63,375 nt of DNA from Scytonema sp. UIC 10036. GTDB taxonomy: Bacteria > Cyanobacteriota > Cyanobacteriia > Cyanobacteriales > Nostocaceae. Position numbers and translations under genes: made by a program. Shown here one piece after another: positions 45,739 to 54,639 of this stretch. The DNA is taken from NCBI RefSeq assembly GCF_009725235.1, contig NZ_WJFC01000063.1, forward strand, positions 1 to 63,375, written 5' to 3'. The notes beneath the pieces are model-generated. The model was not told where the DNA came from. It searched no databases and was given only the letters and a program-made list of their open reading frames with translations. Position 1 is the first letter of the stretch. Each line of letters starts with the position of its first letter.

Positions 45739-47067
45739 ATGTCCCCAACAATCGAAATTCTATTCATTCTTCTTCTAATTCTCGCCAATGGTTTGTTTGT
45801 CATGTCTGAACTGGCGATCGTCTCATCCCGAAAGGCACGCTTACAACAGCTTGCCAACCAAGGTGATGCTAAAGCGCGGTTTGCCTTAGAACTAGCTTCT
45901 TCTCCCAATCAATTCTTGGGAACAGTTCAGATTGGAATTACACTCCTCACGATTTTGTCTGGTGCTTTTGGCGAAGAAACCATTGCCAGAAGACTGTTGC
46001 CTATTTTAAGTCTTATGCCTTTTTTAGACAATTACAAGGGACAGCTAGCTCAAGGCATAGCAATTCTAATTATTACCTATTTAACACTGATTCTTGGGGA
46101 ACTAGTCCCAAAACGGCTAGCTTTAAACAATCCGGAATCCATAGCTTCGACTGTGTCTATCCCCATGCGGATGTTAGCTACATTTGGCGCACCCATTGTC
46201 TCTTTGCTCAGTCTTTCTACTGAGACAGTACTGAGAATCCTAGGTATAAGACCATCCACAGAACCGCAAGTGACAGAAGAAGAAATTAGAGTTCTCATTG
46301 AGCAAGGAACGGAGGAAGGAACCTTTGAGGAAGCAGAGCAAGATATGGTCGAACGGGTATTTCGTTTGGGCGATCGCCCTGCGAGTTCCTTCATGACCCC
46401 CCGTCCGGATATTGTTTGGTTGGACTTGGAAGACACTCCCCAAGAAAACCGTAAAAAAATCATTGACAGTGGTTATTCCCGGTATCCAGTTTGTCAGGGT
46501 GGGCTTGACAACGTACTCGGTATTATTCGAGTCACTGACTTGTTAGCTCGGAGTTTTTGCGGCGAACAGTTAGATTTGACAGTCGGTTTGCTACAGCCAA
46601 CATATGTGCCAGAAAGCACTCGCGGTTTAAAAGTTTTGGAATTATTCAAGCAAACAGTGACTCACATGGCACTGGTGGTTGATGAATACGGCGTGATTCA
46701 AGGACTTGTAACTCTTAACGACGTTATGATAGAAATAGTTGGCGATGTTCCTTCCATTGACGATCAAGAAGACCCGCAAATCGTACAACGGGAGGATGGG
46801 TCGTGGCTGTTGGATGGAATGTTATCTGTAGAAGAATTTTTCGATCTTTTTGAAATCGAGCATTTACCTCTTGAAGATCGGGGTAGCTATCAAACATTGG
46901 GTGGTTTTGTGATGTCCCATTTAGGTCGTATTCCCACAGCAGCCGATCATTTTGAATGGCAAGGTATGCGGCTTGAGGTAGTAGACATGGATGGGAATCG
47001 TGTTGACAAAGTGCTAGTGATACCGCCTGTAGATCGAGCGGATGAGAATAACAGCCGAGCTAACTAG
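45739..47067 (+). CDS. CNNM/CorC-type (HlyC/TlyC family) membrane protein with CBS pair
   Basis: Membrane protein of the family that includes CorB/CorC Mg2+ and Co2+ exporters and the so-called hemolysin TlyC. A CNNM (DUF21) domain with about four hydrophobic segments occupies residues 1-180 (LANGLFVMSELAIVSSRKAR; LILGELVPKRLALNNPE). A CBS pair follows at about 205-330 (ASSFMTPRPDIVWLD; VVDEYGVIQGLVTLNDVMIE), then a CorC_HlyC domain (DGSWLLDGMLSVEEF... to the end). Length 442 aa is standard. The transported ion cannot be told; the haemolysin name is historical. The gene stands alone, divergent from mfd. Confidence 0.92.
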   Translation: MSPTIEILFILLLILANGLFVMSELAIVSSRKARLQQLANQGDAKARFALELASSPNQFLGTVQIGITLLTILSGAFGEETIARRLLPILSLMPFLDNYKGQLAQGIAILIITYLTLILGELVPKRLALNNPESIASTVSIPMRMLATFGAPIVSLLSLSTETVLRILGIRPSTEPQVTEEEIRVLIEQGTEEGTFEEAEQDMVERVFRLGDRPASSFMTPRPDIVWLDLEDTPQENRKKIIDSGYSRYPVCQGGLDNVLGIIRVTDLLARSFCGEQLDLTVGLLQPTYVPESTRGLKVLELFKQTVTHMALVVDEYGVIQGLVTLNDVMIEIVGDVPSIDDQEDPQIVQREDGSWLLDGMLSVEEFFDLFEIEHLPLEDRGSYQTLGGFVMSHLGRIPTAADHFEWQGMRLEVVDMDGNRVDKVLVIPPVDRADENNSRAN

Positions 47068-47157
47068 AGGAAAAAGGCAGAAGTAACCAGTAGGTAGGGC
47101 TATGTGGCACAACATCGAATGGTGGACAATGCCCAATACTGGAAGGGATAAGAATTT

Positions 47158-47240
47158 TTGTAGGTTGGGTTTCCCTAACAAATGCCTGTAAATGTTGGGT
47201 TTCGTTCCTCAACCCAACCTACATATTTTCGGATTTTTAA
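47158..47240. repeat. GTTGGGTT / AACCCAACCTAC repeat element
   Basis: It contains GTAGGTTGGGTTTCCCTAAC, then AATGCCTGTAAATGTTGGGT and its complement AACCCAACCTAC. It is the same family as 41499-41747. Beyond it, 47250-47309 holds a GGTGGGCTGTCTTCCCTACC segment also seen near 53110. Confidence 0.7.
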
Positions 47241-47303
47241 GCAAAACCTACGCAGTATTGGGACAATGCCTACCAATATCAAATGGTGGGCTGTCTTCCC
47301 TAC

Positions 47304-48083
47304 CTACGCTTTTATTGTCAAGATAGAAACCAATTCACAAAAACCTTCACCCTCCGTGGCTGAGGTTATATAAGTGGGATGGTGCTTGAGTTGATTTGTA
47401 TACTCCAGCACATTTGCTACACCTACAGATATTGGAAAATAACGCTCATCAAATAAACTTTCATCGTTGGGGCTGTCACCAACGGTGATAACTTGTTCTG
47501 GGCTGTACTCGGGAAAGTACTCTCGCAGTACTTTTAACAATCCCGGTGCTTTATCTTGCAGCTTTGGCTTGATATGGCACTGCACGTTGCTGTAAGTAAA
47601 TCCCCAACCCATTTCCTGGCAAAGTTGGCTTAGGGTTTTCAGTTCAGTTGTATTTAAACCTTTGACATCAAAAGTCCAGTCCGTGATGCGAAAGCGATTA
47701 TCTGTGGATTCTTCAAGTAGGGGGAATTGAGTTTTTAACTGCTGAAAAGCAGCAGCAAGTTGTTGACGATGGATGTAATGGTCGTCTATAGGTATTAACG
47801 GGACTGGTCGATCGCTTCCATTCGGGAAAAACAAACCGCCATTTTCTGCTATGGCACCAAAAATTGGCAAGTAGTAAGCTAAACCACTCACCCAGCCTGC
47901 ACTTCTTCCAGTCACGATCGCAACTTGAATGCCAGCCGCCGCTAAATCCTGCAACCCTTGTAACAAAGCACTGGTAAATTTTCCTCCCTTAGTTAGAGTA
48001 CCATCCATATCAGTAGCAACCAAGCGAATGTTGGTAAAGACTTTATTCGATAAAGCATCGCGTAGGGGGAGGAGTCTTGGCAT
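47304..48083 (-). CDS. HAD superfamily hydrolase, Cof/SPP-like phosphatase
   Basis: Haloacid-dehalogenase phosphatase of the type IIB cap class, similar to mannosyl-3-phosphoglycerate or sucrose phosphatases and Cof proteins. Motif I is VATDMDGTLTK near the N-terminus, motif II IVTGRS (about residue 65), and motif IV VITVGDSPNDESLFD (about 212), where the aspartates bind Mg2+. The ATG at 48083 (MPRLLPLRDAL) is preferred; the frame continues to a GTG at 48122 whose extra residues are hydrophobic and unlike the family. About 259 aa from this start. The substrate is unknown. The stop codon TAG lies within a GTAGGTAGGG repeat segment. Confidence 0.87.
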   Translation of the reverse strand: MPRLLPLRDALSNKVFTNIRLVATDMDGTLTKGGKFTSALLQGLQDLAAAGIQVAIVTGRSAGWVSGLAYYLPIFGAIAENGGLFFPNGSDRPVPLIPIDDHYIHRQQLAAAFQQLKTQFPLLEESTDNRFRITDWTFDVKGLNTTELKTLSQLCQEMGWGFTYSNVQCHIKPKLQDKAPGLLKVLREYFPEYSPEQVITVGDSPNDESLFDERYFPISVGVANVLEYTNQLKHHPTYITSATEGEGFCELVSILTIKA

Positions 48084-48187
48084 ATGCGGTAAAAGAAAAG
48101 CTACAAAAAATATAAACAACACCGCAATTTAGGATAGACGATTTGGGCATCCTAAGCATAAGGAATCTATTTCTATGTTTGTGAATC

Positions 48188-49081
48188 ATGTCCACCCTAG
48201 TGAGTGTTGCCCAATCCGCAAAGCCAAAACCAACAACAACAAAGCCCGCACCAACCAAAACTTCCCAAGAAGTTCAAACCAATGAGACTCAATTACTTAC
48301 CCCCATCTTGGGGATCGCCTCGTTAGGACTGACTTTGGTTGTTGTTGCTTTGGTTGTGTATGGCAAAATCCAGATCAAAAAACTGGAGAAAAAGATTAAG
48401 TTTGAACAGTTCCGCTCGCGAGAACTAGACAAAAAGTTTAAGCTTGCCTTAGAAACTATTCGTAAAATGGAAACAAATCCCGATTTGATTAACTCACGGG
48501 AGTTTAACCTGGATTATCTGCGGATGCGGATGTCAGAAGAAGTGTTCCATTTTGCGATCGTTAACCAAATTAAAATCCAAGTTAAAGATAAAATTTCTCA
48601 AGCACTCCGTCCGGGGCAAGCCAATCAGGGTGTTGTGGGTATAGCAAGTAGCAACGGACGGCAAGTGGATGAAATGTTTGATGTAGAGTATGAAACTGGC
48701 AATCCACCAAATGTCGTCAAACGCGTCCTGTTCCGCATCCAAATCCGGATGATGAAGTTACCCACTCAACCAACTTCTGCCACTATCAGCCAAATCATTG
48801 ACTGTGTTGAAAATTTCCTCAGCCCAGCTGATGACAATGATACCTGGCAACCAACCATTCAAGGACGCATTGCCTATATGCATTGGGATCAAAAAGCTAA
48901 ACCCACTCCCATGTTAGTTTTAGAACAATCAAATGAAGGTGTGAATGTGTCTTTCCGAACCAGCCGTCAGCCCAATGCTAATACTCCAGGACAGCAGCCC
49001 GGACAGCCAGATCTCCCAAGTGAACCAAACCCACCAAGTCCCTCAGGAAAGAAAAAATCAGCAAAAAGTCAAAAAGTTTAG
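48188..49081 (+). CDS. Single-pass membrane protein with Pro/Thr-rich N-terminus, unknown function
   Basis: I do not recognise a named family. The first 35 residues are Lys/Pro/Thr-rich (AKPKPTTTKPAPTKTSQ), followed by one membrane helix at about 38-62 (ILGIASLGLTLVVVALVVYG), a basic coiled coil (KIQIKKLEKKIKFEQFRSRE), and a globular domain of about 150 residues (NSREFNLDYLRMRMSEEVFHF ... IAYMHWDQKAKPTPMLVLE). The C-terminal tail is Pro/Gln/Ser/Lys-rich and disordered. The globular part is compositionally ordinary and looks conserved. It is divergent from the HAD gene, 104 bp away. Confidence 0.8.
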   Translation: MSTLVSVAQSAKPKPTTTKPAPTKTSQEVQTNETQLLTPILGIASLGLTLVVVALVVYGKIQIKKLEKKIKFEQFRSRELDKKFKLALETIRKMETNPDLINSREFNLDYLRMRMSEEVFHFAIVNQIKIQVKDKISQALRPGQANQGVVGIASSNGRQVDEMFDVEYETGNPPNVVKRVLFRIQIRMMKLPTQPTSATISQIIDCVENFLSPADDNDTWQPTIQGRIAYMHWDQKAKPTPMLVLEQSNEGVNVSFRTSRQPNANTPGQQPGQPDLPSEPNPPSPSGKKKSAKSQKV

Positions 49082-49162
49082 AGGCACCCTGTTTAAAGCG
49101 TGTGTAGCTTAATAAGGTTAAAACAGCCCACAGGAAATTCTTTCTTCCCTAACCCCTACTCT

Positions 49163-49876
49163 CTACTCCCTACTCCCTACTTTTCCCTGAGAATCACGGG
49201 CTAAAAGACCATCTTCCATTTCTACAATACGGTCTGCTATGTCTAAAATGCGATTGTCGTGGGTTACTAATAATATCGACGTTCCCTGTTCTTTTGCTAG
49301 GCGCTGCATCAACTCCACGACATCTCGTCCTGATTGTTTATCCAATGCTGCTGTCGGTTCGTCGGCTAACACTAGTGATGGATTATTAACCAATGCGCGG
49401 GCGATCGCAATCCTTTGTTTTTGTCCTCCCGAAAGATGTTCTGGATAGTAATTAATTCTTTCCCCCAAACCCACTGCTCTCAACATTGCTTCTGATTTAG
49501 TAATGGCGTTTTGGGGAGAAACGCGCTGATTTAACTCCACTGCCATTTGCACGTTTTGCCTTGCCGTTAAAAATTCTAGCAAATTATGAGCTTGAAAAAT
49601 ATAGCCAATCTTACGCCGAATATTGACTAATTTTTTTTGACTGGCTCTAAAAAGTTCTACATCTAAAAATTTTAGACTTCCTTCTTGTACCGAGCGCAAA
49701 CCACCAATCAAACTCAGCAATGTTGTTTTTCCAGAACCTGATGGTCCAGTCATAATGACAATTTCACCTGGAAAAATTTCCAAATTTATATCAAATAAAA
49801 TTTGTCTTTTTAAAGAACCTCTTCCATAATAATGGTTCAGATTTTTGATAGAAATAACTGGTCCTGGATACATCAT
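49163..49876 (-). CDS. devA: DevA-family ABC exporter ATP-binding subunit
   Basis: ATPase of the DevBCA exporter. In Anabaena this exporter, with a TolC-like channel, exports heterocyst glycolipids; paralogs export other compounds. Walker A MTGPSGSGKTTLLSLIGGL (about residues 42-60), signature LSGGQKQRIAIARALV (about 143-158), Walker B LVLADEPTAALD, and H-loop LLVTHDNRI are all present. It is the last gene of the order devB-devC-devA on the minus strand. The final five codons (VGSRE and TAG) are read from an intergenic repeat (TAGGGAGTAGGGAGTAG on the minus strand), so its C-terminus is repeat-derived. Which DevBCA paralog this is cannot be told. Confidence 0.9.
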   Translation of the reverse strand: MMYPGPVISIKNLNHYYGRGSLKRQILFDINLEIFPGEIVIMTGPSGSGKTTLLSLIGGLRSVQEGSLKFLDVELFRASQKKLVNIRRKIGYIFQAHNLLEFLTARQNVQMAVELNQRVSPQNAITKSEAMLRAVGLGERINYYPEHLSGGQKQRIAIARALVNNPSLVLADEPTAALDKQSGRDVVELMQRLAKEQGTSILLVTHDNRILDIADRIVEMEDGLLARDSQGKVGSRE

Positions 49877-49879
49877 ATT

Positions 49880-49996
49880 AAATGTTAGTGGTTAGTGGTT
49901 AGTGGTTAGTGGTTGGTGGTTGGTGGTTGGTGGTTGGTGGTTAGTGGTTAGTAACTATTTTTTACAACTAACAATCAACAACTAACCACTATCCAC
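49880..49996. repeat. Heptamer tandem repeats forming a large hairpin (devA-devC gap)
   Basis: About ten units of GTTAGTG or GTTGGTG are followed, after a TTTTTTAC spacer, by complementary CAACTAACCACTA-type units. It corresponds to the short tandemly repeated sequences known in heterocystous cyanobacteria. The hairpin lies between two co-transcribed genes and could affect mRNA processing. Confidence 0.8.
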
Positions 49997-50011
49997 CAAC
50001 TAACTCTTCAC

Positions 50012-51175
50012 TTAGAAAATGTCTGCTGGATCTGCGGAGCGTAATTTCCGAACAGCGATCGCGCCAGAAATAAAGCACATTACGATTGTCAAAATCATTA
50101 CTATAATTGCTCTTTCGCCACTCATGAAAACAGGGAGAAGAGTAGCAGCCCTGGCTCTGTCATATAAAAATAGAGCGATCGCTATTCCAGGCATATATCC
50201 TAAGATTGCTAAAATTAAAGCTTCTTGTAAAATAACAGATAATAAATAATTTTGTGTATAACCTATTGCTTTCAGAGTGGCATATTCAGATAAATGGTCT
50301 GTCACTTCAGTATAAAGAATTTGATAGACAATCACAGTTCCCACAATGAAACCCATAACTGTTCCTAAGGAAAAAATGAAACCAATTGCTGTACTGCTTG
50401 CCCAATAATTTCTCTCAAAGTCAACAAATTCTTGCTTGGTGAAAACCTGAATATCTTTAGGCAAATAATTTTTCAAATTTTGAGCAACAGCAATTGCATC
50501 TGCTCCCGGCTTTAATTTTATCAAACCTATATCAATCAATCCCGAACGGCGATGGGGAAAAATGCGTAGAAAATTCAGATCGCTTGTGACTAAATTACCA
50601 TCTGCTCCAAAAGATGCACCTAATGTAAATAATCCTCCTACCCTAATCTTCCGATTTCTCACTTCTGCTGTCACAGTTTTATTTTGTTCAAATTCAGCAA
50701 CAATTGGACCATATTCTTGACGGGAGGAGCGATCGTATAAAACAACATCAGATAATTTAAGTTTATCTAAGTTTTCCTGAATTCCAGGTAAGTTCAGCAC
50801 GTTAAACTCAGGATTAATGCCAACAATCAAAAGATTGCGAAATCGACCCGTCACAGGATTTTTCCAAGGAGCATAATCCAGGTAAATAGGATGAACCGAT
50901 TCAACGGCTGGAAAATCTAAAGCTTTATAGAGTCGCCGTTGAGAAAAAGTTTTTAATGACAGTACAGCATTGGATTGATTGTTAATTAAAACAATATCTC
51001 CTTGCAAACTCATATGGAGACGAACGTTACTGTAATACAAAGAATCCCGGAAGCCCAGCTGCATAAACATAAGAATGTCAGCAAAAGCAATTCCTGCAAG
51101 CGCCACAGCAAGACGTGTTTTTTCCCGCTTCAGCTGCAACCAAGCTAAAGGTATTTTGTCAAACAATTTGTTCAT
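50012..51175 (-). CDS. devC: DevC-family ABC exporter permease (FtsX-like)
   Basis: Membrane subunit of the DevBCA exporter. A first membrane helix at about residues 20-42 (RLAVALAGIAFADILMFMQL), a large periplasmic domain (about 45-250), and three further helices (about 265-290, 310-340, 350-372) give the FtsX/MacB-like arrangement typical of DevC. Length 387 aa is normal. Motif YEYATLKAIG-type (SEYATLKAIGYTQNYLLSVI) is present at the coupling region. The start ATG is directly preceded by heptamer repeats, so the usual ribosome site is missing. Upstream devB and downstream devA complete the operon. Confidence 0.92.
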   Translation of the reverse strand: MNKLFDKIPLAWLQLKREKTRLAVALAGIAFADILMFMQLGFRDSLYYSNVRLHMSLQGDIVLINNQSNAVLSLKTFSQRRLYKALDFPAVESVHPIYLDYAPWKNPVTGRFRNLLIVGINPEFNVLNLPGIQENLDKLKLSDVVLYDRSSRQEYGPIVAEFEQNKTVTAEVRNRKIRVGGLFTLGASFGADGNLVTSDLNFLRIFPHRRSGLIDIGLIKLKPGADAIAVAQNLKNYLPKDIQVFTKQEFVDFERNYWASSTAIGFIFSLGTVMGFIVGTVIVYQILYTEVTDHLSEYATLKAIGYTQNYLLSVILQEALILAILGYMPGIAIALFLYDRARAATLLPVFMSGERAIIVMILTIVMCFISGAIAVRKLRSADPADIF

Positions 51176-51290
51176 TGTTAGTTGTTAGTTGTTAGTTGTT
51201 AGTTGTTAGTTGTTAGTTGTTAGTTGTTATTAGCCATTAGCCATTAGCCATTAGCCATTAGCCATTAGCCATTAGCCATTAGCTATATAT
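51176..51290. repeat. Heptamer tandem repeats GTTAGTT and CCATTAG (devB-devC gap)
   Basis: About eight units of GTTAGTT are followed by about seven units of AGCCATT. The repeat block begins right at the devC start codon on the minus strand and reaches the devB stop codon, so the whole intergenic space is repeat. Confidence 0.85.
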
Positions 51291-52731
51291 TTATTTCTAC
51301 AACCACTTTTGCATTAGTCAGGTTAGCAACTCGTTTGGTATCTTGTGGGGAGAGAGCGATTTTCACTTCTACGACTCTGGCATCAATGTCGGCTGCTGGA
51401 TCGGTATTCAAAACGTCTTTTTTGCCAATTTTTCTACCAATTTCGGAGACTGTTCCTTGTAATTCTCCATCAAAAGCTCCATTATCACTAGTGACTATAA
51501 CTTGTTGTCCGAGACGCACTTTGCCAATACCGTCTTCTGGAACTTCCGCAACCACAACCATTTGATCGGTTCGTCCCATCTCAGCAATACCGTATTGGCT
51601 CATGCTTTCTCCTGCTTTGGTATGGATTTTTAAAATTTCTCCAGCAATTGGTGCTTTGATGTAGCTCAAACTTAATTGTGCTTCTGCTTTCCTCAAAGAT
51701 GCGATCGCATTACCAACTTGCGCCTGTGCTATCTGTACATCAATGGGACGAACTTCCTGAATTCTATTAAATCTAGCTCTTTCTTCATCAATTTGCCTTT
51801 GCAAAGTTGCTACAGTTTTGTCCCGCGTGACTCTAGCTTCAATGAGTTGCTGTTGCAAAGTTGCTACAGTTTTTAGCTGATTAGCTCTAGCTTCAGCAAG
51901 TTGCTGTCTTAAAGTAGCGATAACTTGCTTTTGGTTAGCCTTAATTTCAGCAAGTGAAGAATTACTCGTTTCCAAACTTAACCGTCGTCTGTCTCGTTCT
52001 TGTTGGGAAATTGCACCTTCTCTATACAACATTTCATACCGTTGGGCATCAACTTGAGCATTGCGTTGTTCAGCTCTTACACGCGCAACCGATGCTATCA
52101 AAGCATCTTTTTGCCCTTCTATTTCAGCTTGAATACGATTGATTGTTGCTTGCAGGGCAATTTTTTCCCCATTTAACTGTGCTGTTATCCGAGCAATTGT
52201 TGCTTGCTGAGCATCTCTTTCCCCAGCTAACTGAGCTTGCAAACGACCAATAACCGCCTTTTGCGCTTGAATATCTCTAGGCGAACCAGCTTTGACATTT
52301 GCTAAATTTGCACGGGCTTCTTGCAGTTTAGCTCTGGCTTCTTCCACGGTTGCTTGAGAACTAGTGAAGTTATCCAAAATGGCAATGACTTGATCTCTTT
52401 GAACCCGTTCTCCTTCTTTCACATAAACTTGTTCAATCCGCGATGAACCCTGCAAACCCGCAGGTGCAGACAATTTAATCACTTCCCCTCGTGGTTCCAA
52501 ACGACCCACAGCATTAATAGTGGTAGGAACTGGCGCACTGGGTACAGGTGTGTTTGCTTGTTTGATTTGCTCGACTTTAGCTATAGTAAGAGCACCAAAG
52601 GAAACCACTAATGGTAAGGAGACAGCAATTAACCACCAAACTTTTGATTTTTCATCCTCAAAAAAGAGCTGCTCCCTTAAATTTGATTTCTCACTCAACC
52701 TAGATATAGGTGGTTGTTCGTTAGATTGCAT
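51283..52731 (-). CDS. devB: DevB-family membrane fusion protein (HlyD-like)
   Basis: Periplasmic adaptor of the DevBCA exporter. One membrane helix near residues 33-52 (WWLIAVSLPLVVSFGALTIA), a lipoyl-type beta half-motif (AVGRLEPRGEVIKLSAPAG), a long coiled coil (about 120-345) with repeated ATLQQQLxEAR units, then the second lipoyl half (SYIKAPIAGEILKIHTKAGE) and a beta-barrel (VVVAEVPEDGIGKV). The sequence AVGRLEPRGE is typical of DevB. GAGGGGA lies 4 bp upstream of the ATG, a good ribosome site, so it is the first gene of the operon. I saw no clear NtcA site (GTA-N8-TAC) upstream by eye. Confidence 0.93.
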   Translation of the reverse strand: MQSNEQPPISRLSEKSNLREQLFFEDEKSKVWWLIAVSLPLVVSFGALTIAKVEQIKQANTPVPSAPVPTTINAVGRLEPRGEVIKLSAPAGLQGSSRIEQVYVKEGERVQRDQVIAILDNFTSSQATVEEARAKLQEARANLANVKAGSPRDIQAQKAVIGRLQAQLAGERDAQQATIARITAQLNGEKIALQATINRIQAEIEGQKDALIASVARVRAEQRNAQVDAQRYEMLYREGAISQQERDRRRLSLETSNSSLAEIKANQKQVIATLRQQLAEARANQLKTVATLQQQLIEARVTRDKTVATLQRQIDEERARFNRIQEVRPIDVQIAQAQVGNAIASLRKAEAQLSLSYIKAPIAGEILKIHTKAGESMSQYGIAEMGRTDQMVVVAEVPEDGIGKVRLGQQVIVTSDNGAFDGELQGTVSEIGRKIGKKDVLNTDPAADIDARVVEVKIALSPQDTKRVANLTNAKVVVEINI

Positions 52732-52759
52732 TTTCCCCTCTTTGGATAAAAAGCACGCT

Positions 52760-52843
52760 TAGGCGTAGGTTGGGTTAATCGTGGCGCAACCCAACAAATA
52801 TGCGAGTATGTTGGGTTTTGTTACCACCCAACCTACGATAAAT
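52760..52843. repeat. GTTGGGTT palindromic repeat element
   Basis: GTAGGTTGGGTTAATCGTGG...CAACCCAAC, then GTTGGGTTTTGTTACCACCC-AACCTAC. It belongs to the same family as 41499-41747 with a different middle. Confidence 0.7.
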
Positions 52844-53007
52844 GCTTTAAAAAAGCTCTTTTCTAGAAAGCATATTATTGCGAACAAGAACTTATACCAT
52901 TTTGGATTTTAGATTTTAGATTTTGGATTCAGAAAGCCTTACTTGCGCTTAATTTTATCCAACAATATGTCTCATTTATTTTCCAATTGGTATTATCTAT
53001 AGCAATC

Positions 53008-53095
53008 CTATTTGATTTATGGCATCCACGTAGGTCGGCTAAAGCTCACCACTATTTGATTTGTGGCATCCACGTAGGGTGGGTAATGCTCGGCA
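53008..53095. repeat. 45-bp tandem duplication
   Basis: Two units begin with TATTTGATTTATGGCATCCA and TATTTGATTTGTGGCATCCA, each followed by CGTAGG, 45 bp apart, diverging at their 3' parts. Confidence 0.6.
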
Positions 53096-53397
53096 TATCA
53101 TGCTTTTAGTGGGCTGTCTTCCCTACCTACAGTACTTAAAACTTGCCATGAATGAATTAGGATTGCTATATGGTACTGAAATCATTACGGTTCTAAGATG
53201 CAATAAATATGGCTCAATACGATAAATTCTTTGCCTTTATATTAATATTGGCAAATCTTGACTTAAGCAATAAGTTCATAGACAAACTATTTATTGATAA
53301 AGGTAATGCCATACAGCTATAAGTTGTATGGCTTCATCTTCTCTTGTTAATTGAATTCTACATTTAGAAGTTACTGGAAAACGTAACCAACTCTACA

Positions 53398-53497
53398 GAA
53401 TGGCTGATGGCTAATGGCTAATGGCTAATGGCTACTAACAACTAACAACTAACCACTAACCACTAACCACTAACCACTAACCACTAACCACTAACTA
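53398..53497. repeat. Heptamer repeats overlapping the pcyA stop codon
   Basis: Units of GGCTAAT are followed by AACTAAC and then about seven units of CCACTAA. The last CTA (53495-53497) is the complement of the pcyA stop codon, so the repeat abuts the gene exactly. Confidence 0.85.
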
Positions 53498-54232
53498 ATC
53501 AGGCATATCAAATAAAACTGTAGTCATATAACATTCTGCCCAATCTGCACCAAAAGCTTTTTCCAGTACGCGACGAGTTTTGTCATTTTGTTGTTGTTGA
53601 GTGCAGTAATTTCTTTGTCCGGCAAGAATGTTTAGCCTGTGTTCCGATGAAACTGGTTTAGATACAACAGCTTGCGTACAGTGAATGTCTAAAAACTCTT
53701 GTACGCGAGTGAGAAACATACTTTCTTCTTCAGATGAATTGGGACGAACAAAGACACAAAATTCTGAAAATATATGTCCCCACTCCGGTAATTCACGCGG
53801 TTGAGAAAAGTTCAGGTTGGGTAGTACCTCAAGTGCAGAAGTATAGGATTGAGGTAATTTATATTCCACGTCAACTGGAGAAAGGTCTGCGATCGCTGCA
53901 CTAATTTGACCTCTTCCTCCAACTAAATCGCACCCAAACATCGGTATGTTGTATTCTGGGCGGGGAAACATAACACAGTGCAAAATATCTAGCATATTTC
54001 CCACCTTTGCCAGTTCCAAATGCATTTTCCGGAACTGGGGTGTTTGATAGCATCGGTTTTCAATGGTCAGTTTTTCTCCTTCGAGCCGACCTTCTACATA
54101 ACCAAACTCAGCAGGCAAATGATAAGGCGACAAATCAAGGTATTTGTGCCAAGTTTGTTCTATACAATCTGCTAATTGACGAATTAAAGGATGCTGTTGC
54201 TCGCGCAGTGATGGGAAAGAAGTGGTTGTCAT
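53495..54232 (-). CDS. pcyA: Phycocyanobilin:ferredoxin oxidoreductase
   Basis: PcyA reduces biliverdin IXalpha with ferredoxin electrons to phycocyanobilin, the chromophore of phycobiliproteins and cyanobacteriochromes. The sequence is clearly PcyA ([35 protein letters not shown]). Counting from the ATG at 54232, the catalytic residues fall at E73, H85 and D102, each three below Synechocystis E76, H88 and D105. The start at 54232 gives 245 aa, the family length. An ATG at 54250 would add MGIKLN and is less likely. The gene stands alone and is minus-strand; a G-rich tract lies about 220 bp upstream. Its stop codon is at the edge of a heptamer repeat. Confidence 0.96.
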   Translation of the reverse strand: MTTTSFPSLREQQHPLIRQLADCIEQTWHKYLDLSPYHLPAEFGYVEGRLEGEKLTIENRCYQTPQFRKMHLELAKVGNMLDILHCVMFPRPEYNIPMFGCDLVGGRGQISAAIADLSPVDVEYKLPQSYTSALEVLPNLNFSQPRELPEWGHIFSEFCVFVRPNSSEEESMFLTRVQEFLDIHCTQAVVSKPVSSEHRLNILAGQRNYCTQQQQNDKTRRVLEKAFGADWAECYMTTVLFDMPD

Positions 54233-54250
54233 GTTTAATTTTATACCCAT

Positions 54251-54639
54251 CCCTACCAGGGATTAATGATGTTAACTGTCATTTGTCCTTTGTCATTTGT
54301 CATTTGTTCACATTACTTAACTAATGACTGGTGACAAAGCAAAGAACGGTCTTCACAGCTTTTTGCTTTGTTTGTGCTGACCTATCTATTTTTCAGCCTA
54401 GCGCCATCAAGACCCAACAGAACTCACTCGCAACACAACTCAACACTTAGGGGGGGGTAGGGTAGGGGTAGGGGGTAGCAAGCAAGTCTTTACAAGTACC
54501 TATGAAGGATGCTTTGCAAAAGCGTAAAGTTATAAAACATTTTCTTTTCAAAATTCTTAGTTATTTTGTAGTCTTAGTTACAGAAATAATTTTTTATTAG
54601 CCCATGAGATGAAGCTCTAACACGAGCTAAGTATGAAGT
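54251..54639. other. Divergent intergenic region with G-rich tract and CATTTGT repeats
   Basis: No gene in about 390 bp. It contains TGTCATTTGTCATTTG repeats (about 54281-54310) close to pcyA, and a four-run G tract at 54450-54475. Leaders of pcyA and the small gene at 54640 lie here. Confidence 0.5.
54450..54475 (+). promoter_or_regulatory. Possible G-quadruplex tract
   Basis: The run GGGGGGGG-TA-GGG-TA-GGGG-TA-GGGGG meets the simple quadruplex pattern of four G runs of three or more with short loops. It lies upstream of both pcyA (minus) and the gene at 54640. It may instead be just a variant of the local tandem repeats. Confidence 0.45.

Larger units (their letters stand above)
52732..53397. 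other. Gene-free stretch full of repeats between devB and pcyA
   Basis: No supported gene. It holds a GTTGGGTT...CAACCCAAC element (52760-52843), a TTTTGGATTTTAGATTTTAG tandem stretch (about 52901-52930), a 45-bp tandem duplication (53008-53095), and a GTAGGG...CTTCCCTACCTAC segment to about 53130. Confidence 0.6.

Noticed and set aside
47182..47373. 63-codon plus-strand frame after the CNNM-like gene
   Set aside because: It translates palindromic repeat sequence and overlaps the HAD gene antisense.
50019..50249. 76-codon plus-strand frame opposite devC
   Set aside because: Antisense to conserved permease helices; no independent support.
49880..51290. Heptamer arrays as a CRISPR-like locus
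   Set aside because: There are no spacers; the units are contiguous 7-bp repeats.
53170..53185. GTACTGAAATCATTAC as an NtcA site upstream of devB
   Set aside because: The spacing is GTA-N10-TAC, not the GTA-N8-TAC of NtcA sites, and it is over 400 bp upstream.
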